From the NCBI GenBank assembly GCA_014529385.2, contig CM043968.1:7205648-7269647 (forward strand): a stretch of DNA of 64,000 nt, read 5' to 3'. Shown in pieces: positions 10,580 to 21,569 of this stretch; position 1 is the first letter of the stretch, and every line of letters begins with the position of its first letter. A model generated the notes under the pieces. It saw only the letters and a program-made list of their open reading frames with translations, made no database searches and had not been told where the DNA came from. Both the position numbers and the translations under genes were made by a program. Origin of the DNA: Adiantum capillus-veneris (taxonomy: Eukaryota; Streptophyta; Polypodiopsida; Polypodiales; Pteridaceae).

Positions 10580-13500
10580 ATGGTTGACAATAGTAAAGAG
10601 AGTGAAATTAATGTTGATAACTTTGATTTTGCTCATGAGCAAGCTACTAATGATGCTTCAATGCTTGTTAACTATCTTGTTTCTAGGCTTCAACAAGCCA
10701 TGGGCAATCCATCTCTCCAAAGTGAAGTGCAACGGCAGCTCCGTGCTCACGGGATTCTCCAAGCTCATCACCATGACGAGAGAACACCTAGGAAGCCTCC
10801 TTGTGAGACTACCAAAAGAGGTCTCTCTCCGATTTGGGAAGAAGAAGAGAATCCATATGAAGGGCTCAAAAATTTACTTCTTGATGATGCATCTCCTTCC
10901 CAAAGGAGAACTCAAGAGCCTCCACCAAAGGAACGAGAAAGAAGCGAGTCTCCCGCCACCTCGGCGGAGATGGCTCCACGAAGACGGCGGGCTAAACGCT
11001 CTCCATCACCACCAAAGCGGAGAAGACCATCACACTCTTCTCCACGCCATAATTCAAAGAGGGATGATAAAAAGCAAGAGAAGAAAAAGGCGAGAAAGAG
11101 GACACCCTCTTCTCCATCTTCTTCATCCTCTTCCTCTTATGAAAGCTATGGTGAAGACGACAAAGATCAAGACAAGAAAAAGGCGAGAAAGAGGTCACCC
11201 TCTTCTCCACCTTCTTCAAATTCTTCACCTTCTGAAGAAAGTGATGGTGCAACTTTTGAACCATCAAAAAGAAGAGGCCATAGGAAATCCTATGCCGCAT
11301 GGAAGAGGTCGTCCAAGCTGAAGAAATTCAAAGAGGGAGGGAAGAGCATCTCTTTCCTTACCTATGATGGCACCTTTGGTGCTACAGACAAAGTTTTGGC
11401 CTTTATCCAACAATTCGATGCGGCGTTTGGAGATGAGGGCTTCACGGAGTCCTCTAAGCTACGCCATGTAGCTATGCACTTTCAAAAGTCCGCCAGACAA
11501 TGGTGGTCTAGCCTACGAGCCAACGGTGAAGCTCCACGAACATGGAAGGCTTTAAGAGCTTCCATTATGAAGCAGTTTTTGGCCACCGATGCCAAAGACA
11601 AAGTACTCACCGAATGGCGAAGCTTAAAGCTCTCTCCCAATGAATCCATCCACAAATATGTAGACAAGTTTTGGGACCTACAACTCAAAGCCACTGTCTT
11701 CAAAAAGTTGGATTTTGGAGAGCAAAAGCAACAATTTTGTGCGGGCTTAACCGAAGAAATGGCGGAGTATGTCAACTCCCAAAGGCCACGTACCATATCG
11801 GCGGTAATACACCATACTATGGTGGCCTCGCGAATCAATTTCCAAACGGGGGGTAAAAGAAATAATAAGCCCCCGGAAAACAAGGGTTCCAATGAGCCTA
11901 AGGGGAAGGACAATGTCCAAAAGTCTCCTAAGGGCAATTCCAACAAAGCTAAAGAGAAGGGAGTTTACAAAGGAAAGAATAAACTCTCTCCTGAAGAGCT
12001 TGAACGTTATCGTAAGGATAACCGGTGTTTCAAGTGCGGCGAACAAGGGCATGCGTACCGCGCTTGTCCCCAAAAGAACAACCGCCAAGATCCTCCTAGA
12101 GCTTCTTTGGTTGAAATCCAAGAGGAGGAGATTCACCAAACTCACCACAAAGGATCTCCTCTATGCCATGCTTGGGGAAAGGTAAGAGAACATGATGCTT
12201 TTATTCTCTTTGACCCTGGTTCTACTCACAATTTCATATCTATGGAGTTAGCCACCAAGCTAGGCATACAATCCTACGAGATGGGAGATATCCTACCCGC
12301 AGACAGTGCCTTCAAGGGGCAAGAAGCTTCAGTCACTCCCTTAATCGGGAAATTGAGGCTTCATGTCCAAGGCTATGTGGACAAAGAGGACTTCTTTATC
12401 TCTCCTCTCAAGCATGAGGATGTAATCCTAGGGGCACCATGGTTTGACCGCCTGGCTGCCGATGTTAAATTTCCTGAAAGGAGAATCTCCTTTAAGTTCA
12501 GGGAAAAAGACATGTATATAGATGCTAAGGAGATGGGTAACACCATCCCCATTGTACATACACCAGCTTTCAACAAGTCAATAAAGAGCTCTATTTCCGT
12601 GTACATGATTTTTGTTAAAGATTCTCAAAATGAACCTAATGCTTTAGCAAAAGAAAATAAAAGCAACCAAAAGGAATTAGAGTTATCCAATTTTCTCAAG
12701 GGGTTTCAAGATGTTTTTATTGACGACATCCCTTGTGAGCTACCTCCTAAACGAGGTAATGACGACCATGCAATTGAACTTCTTCCAAGAAGTTCACCGC
12801 CTAACAAACCTCCTTATAGAGTTTCTCAAGCTCAACAAGAGGAGATTATGCGGCAAGTGCATGAGTTAGTTGAGAAGGGCATGGTTAGGCCTAGCTCATC
12901 TCCATTTTGCTCACCTGTGCTATTAGTGCAAAAGAAAGACGGCACATATCGTATGTGTGTCGACTATAGAGCACTAAATAGGATCACTATCAAGAATAGG
13001 TTTCCCGTTCCACGGGTAGAAGACCTATTTGATAAGCTACAAGGATCGACCTACTTCAGTAGGATTGACCTAAAAAGTGGCTATCATCAAATAAGGATAG
13101 TTGATCAAGACATTGTAAAGACCGCATTTCGTACTACATTTGGTCTTTACGAATACATTGTCATGCCTTTTGGCTTGACCAATGCACCAGCCACATTCAA
13201 CCGCTTGATGGAGAAGCTGTTCAGGCCTCATCGAGCCTTCACTGGAGTGTTCTTTGATGATATTATCATCTACTCTAATTCATTGGAGGAACACAAGCAA
13301 CACCTCCAGGTAATATTTCAAGTTTTAAGAGAGAATAAACTTTATGTTAATCGAAAGAAAAGTGATTTTTTCTTGCAAGAGATTCAATATTTAGGTCACA
13401 TTATCTCTCAAGATGGAATCCAAATGGATCCATCCAAGTTAGAGGTAATAAAAGGATGGCCTAAACCAAGGAATCTTCATGAACTAAGAAGCTTTATAGG

Positions 13501-15529
13501 TATGTGTGCATACTATAGACGCTTCATAGAAAAGTTCTCACGAATTGCGGGACCATTACATGACCTAACAAAGAAAAGTGTTAGGTATACGTGGTCTGCT
13601 AAGGAGAACAATGCTTTCGAAAAGCTTAAAGAAAAGCTTATCTCTCAACCTGTGCTTACACTACCGGATCTCTCAAAACCATTTGAGGTCCAATGTGATG
13701 CTTGTGGTGATTGCCTTGGGGCTGTTCTGCTCCAAGAAGGGCACGCCATAGGCTATGAGAGTCGAAGGCTCGACCCTGTTGAGCAAGCTCTAGGCATATA
13801 CGAAAAAGAACTCCTTGCAGTTCTACATGCCTTAGACTCATGGAAGCACTATTTATTGGGGACTCCTTTCATTCTGCGAACGGATCACCAAAGTCTTAAG
13901 TACTTCATGACGCAGACCAAGCTCTCCGACAAACAAATGAGGTGGGCAAATTTCCTTTCGCAATTTCATTTTCATATTGCTCACATTGCTGGCAAGCATA
14001 ATCAAGTAGCCGATGCACTCTCAAGACGACCGAGAGTGAATGCGGTTTCCATAGCAACTCACAATGATCTATCTTCAATGATAGATGAGTATGCTATTGA
14101 TCCCGATTTTAGAGATGTGATTTCAGCCCTTGCATTAGGGAAGAAAGAAGAACCATTTACTTTACAAGATGGTTATCTTCTCTATGGCAATAGACTATGC
14201 GTTACTAACTCACTACGTGAGAAAGTAATGTATGAATCTCATGCTCCCCCATATGCGGGGCATAGAGGGATTCAGTCTACCCTAAAGGGAATTGAAACAT
14301 ATTTCTATTGGCCTACCATGAAAGTGAACATACACGAGTATGTTTCCAAATGTGTGGTATGTCAAAAGACAAAATTTGATAGAGGGAAGCAACTTGGATT
14401 GCTTCAACCCTTGCCAATCCCTAATTCACCTTGGGAGAGCATATCCATGGATTTTATCTTTGGATTGCCTAAGTCTATCCATGGGAATACGGGAATATGG
14501 ACGATAGTAGACAGGTTCAGTAAACAAGCTCATTTTATACCTGTCAAAAAGACTATCAAAGCCCATCAAATGGCAACCCTCTTCATTTCACAAATTTTCA
14601 AGTACCATGGCTTGCCAATGTCCATAGTGTCGGATAGAGATCCTAGAATGACCAGTAATTTCTGGAAGGGTCTCTTTGAGAATTTAGGAACAAGGCTAAA
14701 CTTCTCTTCGGCCTATCATCCACAAACTGATGGCCAAAGTGAAATAGCTAACCTAACCATTCTCGATCTACTAAAAGCCTATGTAACGGAAGTAGATCAA
14801 AGATCCCAATGGGAGAAGTACTTACCCTTAGTAGAGTATGCTTACAATAACACTGTACATACTTCCACAGGAAAAGCACCTTTCGAGGTAATTGAGGGAA
14901 GATCAAAAAGTCCCTTGCTACTTAAGGTACATGGGAAGATCTTCGCTGCAGATGAGTATAGCCGAGACCTACAAGACTCTTTCCAAAAGATTAAGGATGC
15001 TATCTCTATCTCACAGCAAAGGCAAAAGGCTGCTGCTGACAAGCACAGAAGAGCCCAAGACTTTAAAGAAAACGATTGGGTCTTGTTAAAGTTTCCCAAG
15101 GCTCGATTAAGGCACACGACGGGCAAGAATCCTACGGGCCACCAAAAGTACTATGCTAAACTAGCAAAAAGGTACTATGGTCCCTTCCAGATTCTTAGGC
15201 CAATCAATGAGATGGCCTATCAACTTAAGTTGCCCAATCATTGGCTCATACACAATGCTTTTCATGTGAGCCTATTAAAGCCTTACAAAGGAGAGCCACC
15301 TCAAGAACCAACTATTGAAGACCCACCGGAGATCGAGGACCACGAAGAGGTGCTGCAGCCCGAGTCCATTCTCCGACATGAAGACAAGGTATTAAGAGGC
15401 GGTAAGACTATCCGACGATATCTTATTAAGTTTAAGAATTATCCTTTTGAAGATGCTAGATGGATGCAAGGCATACAATTGAAGGATAACCTAAACCTTG
15501 TCAATGCTTACAATGCTTCCCAAGAGTAA
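10580..15529 (+). CDS. Gag-Pol polyprotein of element B (1,649 aa), chromovirus type
   Basis: One uninterrupted frame. Residues about 134-228 form an Arg/Ser-rich basic region with SPSPPKRRR-type runs and two copies of KKKARKR. Residues about 260-380 are the retrotransposon Gag domain. The CCHC knuckle CFKCGEQGHAYRAC starts near 483. Protease has DPGS near 545. RT runs from about 754, with FFDD near 893. RNase H has CDACGDCLGAVLL. Integrase has the HHCC finger from about 1228, first Asp in SMDF near 1291, SDRDPRM near 1353 and QSE near 1387. A chromodomain-like tail (LIKFKNYPFEDARW) closes the protein. The gene supplies virus-like particle, protease, cDNA synthesis and integration in the host cell. 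Start: first ATG after the PBS; element A's relic starts at the matching ATG. No frame break was found. Confidence 0.96.
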   Translation: MVDNSKESEINVDNFDFAHEQATNDASMLVNYLVSRLQQAMGNPSLQSEVQRQLRAHGILQAHHHDERTPRKPPCETTKRGLSPIWEEEENPYEGLKNLLLDDASPSQRRTQEPPPKERERSESPATSAEMAPRRRRAKRSPSPPKRRRPSHSSPRHNSKRDDKKQEKKKARKRTPSSPSSSSSSSYESYGEDDKDQDKKKARKRSPSSPPSSNSSPSEESDGATFEPSKRRGHRKSYAAWKRSSKLKKFKEGGKSISFLTYDGTFGATDKVLAFIQQFDAAFGDEGFTESSKLRHVAMHFQKSARQWWSSLRANGEAPRTWKALRASIMKQFLATDAKDKVLTEWRSLKLSPNESIHKYVDKFWDLQLKATVFKKLDFGEQKQQFCAGLTEEMAEYVNSQRPRTISAVIHHTMVASRINFQTGGKRNNKPPENKGSNEPKGKDNVQKSPKGNSNKAKEKGVYKGKNKLSPEELERYRKDNRCFKCGEQGHAYRACPQKNNRQDPPRASLVEIQEEEIHQTHHKGSPLCHAWGKVREHDAFILFDPGSTHNFISMELATKLGIQSYEMGDILPADSAFKGQEASVTPLIGKLRLHVQGYVDKEDFFISPLKHEDVILGAPWFDRLAADVKFPERRISFKFREKDMYIDAKEMGNTIPIVHTPAFNKSIKSSISVYMIFVKDSQNEPNALAKENKSNQKELELSNFLKGFQDVFIDDIPCELPPKRGNDDHAIELLPRSSPPNKPPYRVSQAQQEEIMRQVHELVEKGMVRPSSSPFCSPVLLVQKKDGTYRMCVDYRALNRITIKNRFPVPRVEDLFDKLQGSTYFSRIDLKSGYHQIRIVDQDIVKTAFRTTFGLYEYIVMPFGLTNAPATFNRLMEKLFRPHRAFTGVFFDDIIIYSNSLEEHKQHLQVIFQVLRENKLYVNRKKSDFFLQEIQYLGHIISQDGIQMDPSKLEVIKGWPKPRNLHELRSFIGMCAYYRRFIEKFSRIAGPLHDLTKKSVRYTWSAKENNAFEKLKEKLISQPVLTLPDLSKPFEVQCDACGDCLGAVLLQEGHAIGYESRRLDPVEQALGIYEKELLAVLHALDSWKHYLLGTPFILRTDHQSLKYFMTQTKLSDKQMRWANFLSQFHFHIAHIAGKHNQVADALSRRPRVNAVSIATHNDLSSMIDEYAIDPDFRDVISALALGKKEEPFTLQDGYLLYGNRLCVTNSLREKVMYESHAPPYAGHRGIQSTLKGIETYFYWPTMKVNIHEYVSKCVVCQKTKFDRGKQLGLLQPLPIPNSPWESISMDFIFGLPKSIHGNTGIWTIVDRFSKQAHFIPVKKTIKAHQMATLFISQIFKYHGLPMSIVSDRDPRMTSNFWKGLFENLGTRLNFSSAYHPQTDGQSEIANLTILDLLKAYVTEVDQRSQWEKYLPLVEYAYNNTVHTSTGKAPFEVIEGRSKSPLLLKVHGKIFAADEYSRDLQDSFQKIKDAISISQQRQKAAADKHRRAQDFKENDWVLLKFPKARLRHTTGKNPTGHQKYYAKLAKRYYGPFQILRPINEMAYQLKLPNHWLIHNAFHVSLLKPYKGEPPQEPTIEDPPEIEDHEEVLQPESILRHEDKVLRGGKTIRRYLIKFKNYPFEDARWMQGIQLKDNLNLVNAYNASQE

Positions 15530-15885
15530 GCAAATGTACAAAATGTTAAAAATGAACAAAAATTTTGTCTTATAAGACTCTCTTTTTCTTTATTTGTGCA
15601 CAAAAATAAAGTAGTATGCATGCTTAGATCAAGTTTGCGGAGACGACGTCTCCCAAACACCAAGTACAGCTTGTCACTCTACTATGGAAGACTGATAGGA
15701 CTAATGTGCAGACATGCTTGCGGCAGCCTCAAGCTCTCAAGCACCAAATGGACTAGTCATCCATTATGGAATGATGTCGTAGGGTAACATAGGGATCCTC
15801 TACCCGCTAAGAAAAGGACTCATGCATATGCTTTATCTTCTCTACACCATAGTCGAGGACGACTATGATTTCAAGAGAGAGGTAA
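15530..15885 (+). other. 3' untranslated region and polypurine tract of element B
   Basis: Non-coding stretch between the gag-pol stop and the 3' LTR. It ends with the purine run AAGAGAGAGGTAA (15873-15885), which would prime plus-strand cDNA. Element A has the corresponding sequence at 7569-7600. Confidence 0.8.
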
Positions 15886-17485
15886 TGTCATAATAATCAA
15901 TATCTAATTCTCCTAAATGATTTTCTCATATTAAACTGATCATTTAATGTGGGGAAGTGCCAAGGGAGAAAAAGCTAGAATATTGGTTAAGCTAGCAGAC
16001 CGGCCACAGCAGGGATCCAAAGGAGGGAAAATAGGGATCCAAAGGGGGGGCCATCTGCAAAAGAGCCATGTGCAACAATGGGCCAAAAAGACCCTAAGGT
16101 TCAGCCCATTAAGACTTCCAAAATGCTAAGGTTCCAAAATTCAAAGGTTGTGTCCAAAGGTCAACCCTAGGAAAAATTGGATGCTTTGTGTGTGCCCTAA
16201 AAGTCTTTGCACATCCCTACATGGGAGGGGGCGAGGCCCAAAGGTAGGGGATGAGAGAGAAAGCCACACACACACACACACACACACACAGGCTCCCTTT
16301 ACACAAAGGGAATGAGGGACACATGTCAGCTCCCTAGGCCAGATGCCCACAAGGTGTGCCCAATTCCTATTGGAAGACCCTTGAAGTGGACCAATGAGAA
16401 TTAAGCTAGAGTAAATGTAGTTTAATTAATTTAAAAACATTTAATAAAAGAAACCAATGAGAATTAAGTCTCCTAGAAGACTATTGGGCAGTCTCCCAAA
16501 GGGTCCAATGAGCATTCAGAAGCCTCATGGCTTGCCTGATTTCTATTGGCCAGGAAACAAAGGGGTCCAATGAGAGTTTTGTTTAATTATTTAATTACAT
16601 AAAGCTCTCACAAAAGGGGAAAGGGGGACACATGTCAGAAGGCTATCACTTATGCTGCTTAATTCCTATTGGCTTGACCTGGGGAGGTCCAATGAGGCAA
16701 AAGCCAGACCTAATTAGCAGCTAGGGCTCGCCCAAGAGAGAGAGGGGGCTGATTTTTGCTTGGCATGGACACACACACACTCACACTTGACCATGTGTGA
16801 AGGAAGAATACTCTATCTCCTCCCAAGCTTTAATGGAGAGCTCATCACCTACTCCAAGCTTGTGAGATAGAAGCCTACATCAACACTCTCTTGGCATGTG
16901 GATGCAAATCCAACCAAGAGCCAAGCTTCAATGCATGCTCATCTCCTCTACCAAGCTAATTACTAAGCTAAGCTATGCTAATATGAGTGATTATGTGAGG
17001 AGATGTACATCTTTCTAGTAAGATACTCCTTCTTCCTCTCAATCTACTCTCATACCCTGCTAGCTCTCACCATCTTCGAAGGTGTGTGAGGTCTTGGGTC
17101 TGAGAACGGGGATAATTCAAGTTGTGTTTGATTAAGTGTTTTGCTTAGTGTATGAAGCTTCCATCTTCATTGCACTAGCTAGTCTTGAAGGAACACAAAG
17201 AATTGTATTGTACAATGTCTCTCTTGATGGGAGAAACTATAATACAAAGCCTTTTGGAGGGGGGACCGGCTCCATGCAAATCCGGTCCTCAACTGTTGTC
17301 AATAGCTTAATTTCTCTCTCTTTTGAAAGTATTGTCGATGCTATCTAACTAGGTGTTATGCTTTTTGTTGCTCTCTCCACCCAAGCACTCTTGTAATTCT
17401 CATTAGGAAGCTATTCTAATGAAATGCCCACTATGTTCATGCTAATTTCCGCTACACAGAAGTTATTAGGCCATTAAATGTTACA
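15886..17485 (+). repeat. 3' LTR of element B
   Basis: 1,600 bp, near-identical to the 5' LTR. Differences seen are a longer (CA)n tract (about 16265-16290) and single-base changes such as ATTACATAAAG versus ATTACCTAAAG. It is followed by the target duplication GGTGC. Confidence 0.95.
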
Positions 17486-17490
17486 GGTGC

Positions 17491-19528
17491 TTTCCCCGTA
17501 GAAGTATGTACATTATTATTGTAGGCATACTCTACTAGCGATAAATACTTTTCCCGTTGTGAGCGTTGATCTACTTCGGTAACATAAGTTTTGAGTAGAT
17601 CGAGTATCGTAAGATTGGCTATCTCACTTTGGCCATCCGTCTGTGAGTGATAGGCCGAAGAGAAATTCAATCTTGTTCCTAGATTTTCAAAGAGACCTTT
17701 CCAGAAATTACTGGTCATTCTAGGATCTCTATCTGACACGATGGATGTGGGTAATCCATGGTGCTTGAAAATCTGAGATATGAAGAGAGTTGCCATTTGA
17801 TGTGCCTTAATAGTCTTTTTGACAGGAATAAAATGTGCTTGCTTGCTAAACCTGTCGACTATTGTCCATATTCCTGTATTCCCATGGATAGACTTGGGAA
17901 ATCCAAAGATGAAATCCATGGATATACTCTCCCATGGTGAATTTGGAATAGGCAATGGCTGGAGTAATCCAGGTTGCTTCCCTCTATCATACTTGGTCTT
18001 TTGGCATACTACACATTTTGAAACATAGTCTTGTATGTCCACTTTCATGGTAGGCCAATAGAAATACGTCTCTACTCCTCGGAGAGTAGGTTGAATACCT
18101 CTATGCCCTGCATATGGAGGAGCATGGGATTCATACATAACCTTCTCACGAAGGGAATGGGTAACACATAGCCTATTTCCGTGGAGAAGATAACCATCCT
18201 GCAAGGTGAATGGTTCCTCTTTCTTCCCCAAAGCAAGGGCTGACATTATGTCTCTAAAGTCAGGGTCAGTAGCATACTCATCTATCATAGAGGATAGATC
18301 ATTGTGAGTAGCTATAGACACCGCATTAACTTTTGGTCGTCGTGAAAGTGCATCGGCAACTTGATTGTGCTTACCAGCTATGTGAGCAATATGGAAATTA
18401 AATTGCGAAAGAAAATTTGCCCACCTCATTTGTTTGTCGGAAAGCTTGGTTTGCGTCATGAAATACTTGAGACTTTGGTGGTCGGTTCGTAGGATAAATG
18501 GAGTCCCCAATAGGTATTGCTTCCATGTGTCTAGGGCATGTAGAACAGCTAAAAGCTCTTTCTCATAAATGCCCAAGACTCGTTCATCACTATTGAGCCT
18601 TCGGCTCTCATATGCTATGGCATGCCCTTCTTGAAGCAAAACCGCTCCAAGGCAATCACCACAAGCATCACATTGGACCTCAAATGGCTTTGAGAGATCC
18701 GGAAGCACGAGGACTGGTTGGGAAGTAAGCTTCTCTTTGAGTTTTTCAAAGGCATTTTGCTCCTTAGCAGTCCATACAAACTTAACGTTCTTCTTTGTTA
18801 AGTCGTGTAGTGGTCCTGCTACTTGAGAGAATTTTGCTATGAAGCGTCTATAGTATGCACACATACCAATAAAGCTTCTTAGCTCATGTAGATTCCTTGG
18901 TTTAGGCCATGATTTTATTACCTCTAACTTTGATGGATCCATACGAATACCATCGTGAGAGATAATATGACCTAGATATTGAATCTCTTGAAGGAAGAAT
19001 TCACTTTTCTTTTGGTTGAGAAAAAGTTTGTTCTCCCTCAAGGCTTGAAAAATCACTTGGAGATGTTGCTTATGTTCCTCCAAAGACTTGGAGTAGATGA
19101 TGATGTCATCAAAGAACACTCCAGTGAATTTACGATATGGTCTAAAAATTTTCTCCATGAGACGATTGGAAGTAGCTGGTGCATTAGTCAAGCCAAAAGG
19201 CATGACTAGATATTCATAAAGATCAAATGTTGTGCAAAACGCGGTCTTTAGGATATCTTCATCCACTATCCTTATTTGATGATAGCCACTCTTAAGGTCA
19301 ATCCTACTGAAGTAGGTAGAGCCTTGTAGCTTATCAAACAAATCTTCTACCCGAGGCACGGGAAATCTATTTTTGATAGTGATATGGTTTAGTGCCAGGG
19401 TTGCCCATAGCTTGTTGCAACCTAGTGACGAGATAATTCACAAACATGGGAGCATCATCATTAGCACCTTCATGTGCAAAATCAAAGCTATCAATGTTCA
19501 TTCTACTCTCTTGATTATTGTCAGCCAT
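17491..19528 (-). pseudogene. Element A Gag start fused by deletion to RT/RNase H/integrase
   Basis: The minus-strand ATG at 19528 starts a Gag N-terminus like that of B (NIDSFDFAHEGAND, then LQQAMGNP). Within about 45 codons it jumps into RT at ALNHITIKNRFP, in another frame. About 2.2 kb of Gag, zinc knuckle, protease and the first RT motifs are missing relative to B. From there the Pol frame is open: FFDDIIIYS, RNase H (CDACGDCLGAVLL), HHCC finger, SMDFIFGFPKS and SDRDPRM, through QSEIANL to GKAP, where B is inserted. The open frame continues a few codons into B's LTR, which is artificial. Confidence 0.88.
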
Positions 19529-19942
19529 GTTAACAAAATTTATGTTTATACTTAGTGTATGCTTTGGAAATACAAAACCTTAGTTACCACTCCTCTTAGC
19601 CTTTGAAAATTGGCTCTTAAGTATCTACACCCATGGCTCAAAGTGGTTAATTATAGAGAGTAGAGGAGTAGGTCTAACATAGCAGAGTTGCCAAGGGCTA
19701 GCTCCTTTCGGACTGCTTATGGCTCAATAATGGTAAAGCCGTAGGCAAGTCTAAAATGACTCCATTATTAAGTCCAAAGCTCCCGAGGTGTGCACCATCC
19801 CCCACATAGTGGGCTTAACAAAACCGATATTAGATCCGAGTTCCACTTACTCTATTATAATTAACAACATCAACCATTTATAGGCTACTTAAGGACCTCT
19901 CTTCTTAAGCAAGAAAAGAGAAACCAAATGCTCTGATACCAA
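19529..19942 (-). other. Leader and primer binding site of element A
   Basis: The untranslated leader between 5' LTR and Gag start. At 19941-19930 the minus strand reads TGGTATCAGAGC, the initiator-Met primer site, next to the LTR end at 19943. Confidence 0.85.
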
Positions 19943-21569
19943 TGTAATGGAATTTGCCTATTCAATTTGAGAGTAGCGGAAGAATAATTTCAAGAAATGA
20001 TTTTGTGAGCATAGCGGGTAGACATAATTGAAGATAGCCACATAATCATAGCAATTAGTTAACCTGGCATAGACAATACTTTTGCAAGAGAGAGAATTTA
20101 GAGAACATGACAACAGTTGAGGACCGGATTTATGTGGAGCCGGTCCCCCCTCCAATAGGCATTTGTATTATGATTTCTCCCATAAAGAGAGACTTGTTAC
20201 AATACATTCTTTGTGTTCCTTGTGACCTAGGTGAAGCAATGAAGATGGAAAGCTTCATGCATCACCATCATAGCATAACCTAAACTTGAAGAAAGCTTTA
20301 ACTATACCAAACCTCAGTCCCAAGACCTCAAACACCTTCGAAGGTGGAGAGAGCTAGCAGGGAATGAGGGTAGGGAAGAGGAAGAAGAAACATTTCATAC
20401 GAAAAAAAGCTAGTTCCTCACTTATCATAACTCTTGAGCTAGCATACATAATAGCATAGTAATGAAGAAGAAGGAGATGACAAGCTCAAGCATTGAAGCA
20501 TGGCTCTTGGTTGGATTTGCACTCCATAGCCAAGAGTGTTGGTGTAGGCTCTCAACCTCTACTTGCTTGGAGAGGGAGCTCTTGCACTTTGCATAACACA
20601 CAATGAGAGTGTTTGTGAGTGTGTGTGGGTGAGTATACCCCCTAAGCACCCCCCTAGCTTGCTTGGGTCGACCCCCCCTTGTAGCTCATGCTTGAAGCTC
20701 ATTGGACCCCTCCAGGCCTAGCCAATCACAAGCAGGAGCCATTACAAGCAACAGGGGTAGCCTTGGGACAAGTGTCCCCCTTTCCCCTTTGAGAGAGAGG
20801 ACTTGATAAATGCAAAATCAATTAATTAAATATCCTAAATTATCATTGGACCCCTTGGGTGGCCAACCAATAGGCTTCAGGCACACCATGAGGGCAACAT
20901 GAGGAGGAACTTGACAAGTGTCCTTGCTGCCTCTTCAAGCTGGGGCTTCCCTTGTGTGTGTGTTCTCTCTCATCCCCCCCCCCCCCCCCCCCCCCCCCTT
21001 GTAGGCTCGCCCCCCTCCTTGTAGGGATCTTTTTGACTTTAGGATCTCAAGCACCTTAGTCATCAAGCATGACAAAGCACTTGGACTAGGGGGTATTCCC
21101 ACAAGCATCTCAGGCAAGCATGTCAAGGCACCTCAAGCACCTTAATCAAGCGGCAAGTCAAGCACCTCAAGCATGGAGTGAGTCAAGCACCTCAAGCACC
21201 TTAATCAAGCACCTCAAGCAGGACAAACACCTCAAGCACGACAAGCACCTCAAGCAGGTCAAGCACCTCGAGCTTGGGCCGTGTTCCCACCTCAAGCTCA
21301 GTCCTAGCTTACCTAAGGTCAAAGGACTTTTTCACACATTATTGGAGGTCTTCAATGAAGCTAACCCTAAGGTCTTATGATCCATTGGTTAGCCTTGCTC
21401 TTGATAGACCATCTCCCATTTGGGCCCCTTTACTATTGGCCCCGTGTTGAGATAGATCTATAAGCACATATCTATATCTTAACACTTGTTCCCGTTTATT
21501 CTCCCACATTAAGTGATCAATTTAATATGAGAAAATCATTTGGGTTGGTAGATATTAGATTTTATGACA
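19943..21569 (-). repeat. 5' LTR of element A (right)
   Basis: Begins TGTAATGG and ends TATGACA on the plus strand. It carries a poly-C run at about 20976-20998 and a short TG tract, both much shorter or differently sized than in the left copy. A degenerate run of CACCTCAAGCA-type repeats (about 21120-21270) is shared with the left LTR (about 7135-7280). Confidence 0.88.

Larger units (their letters stand above)
8569..17485 (+). mobile_element. Element B: full-length, apparently intact Ty3/gypsy chromovirus
   Basis: The 8,917-bp element has LTRs 8569-10162 and 15886-17485, both starting TGTCATAAT and ending TGTTACA. A PBS is at 10164, one long gag-pol ORF at 10580-15529, and a polypurine stretch precedes the 3' LTR. 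The 5-bp target duplication GGTGC is exact (8564-8568 and 17486-17490) and interrupts element A between its codons for GKAP and FEII. By eye the LTRs differ by a CA-repeat length change and two substitutions, so the insertion is recent. All domains needed for transposition are present in one open frame. Confidence 0.97.
5891..21569 (-). mobile_element. Element A: degraded Ty3/gypsy chromovirus, split by element B
   Basis: Minus-strand element with a 3' LTR at 5891-7568, a 5' LTR at 19943-21569 and a PBS at 19941-19930. Its pol reads from about 19395 down to 17491, is interrupted by element B, and resumes at 8568 down to 7929. It belongs to the same family as B, shown by LTR ends, Gag start and Pol. 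Internal deletion and frameshifts leave it non-autonomous. The left flank is a GA tract and the right flank a CA tract, so no target duplication can be read. Confidence 0.9.

Noticed and set aside
17452-17490. Last residues of the long minus-strand frame (VTFNGLITSV)
   Set aside because: They are encoded by the LTR end and target duplication of element B and are not part of element A's protein.
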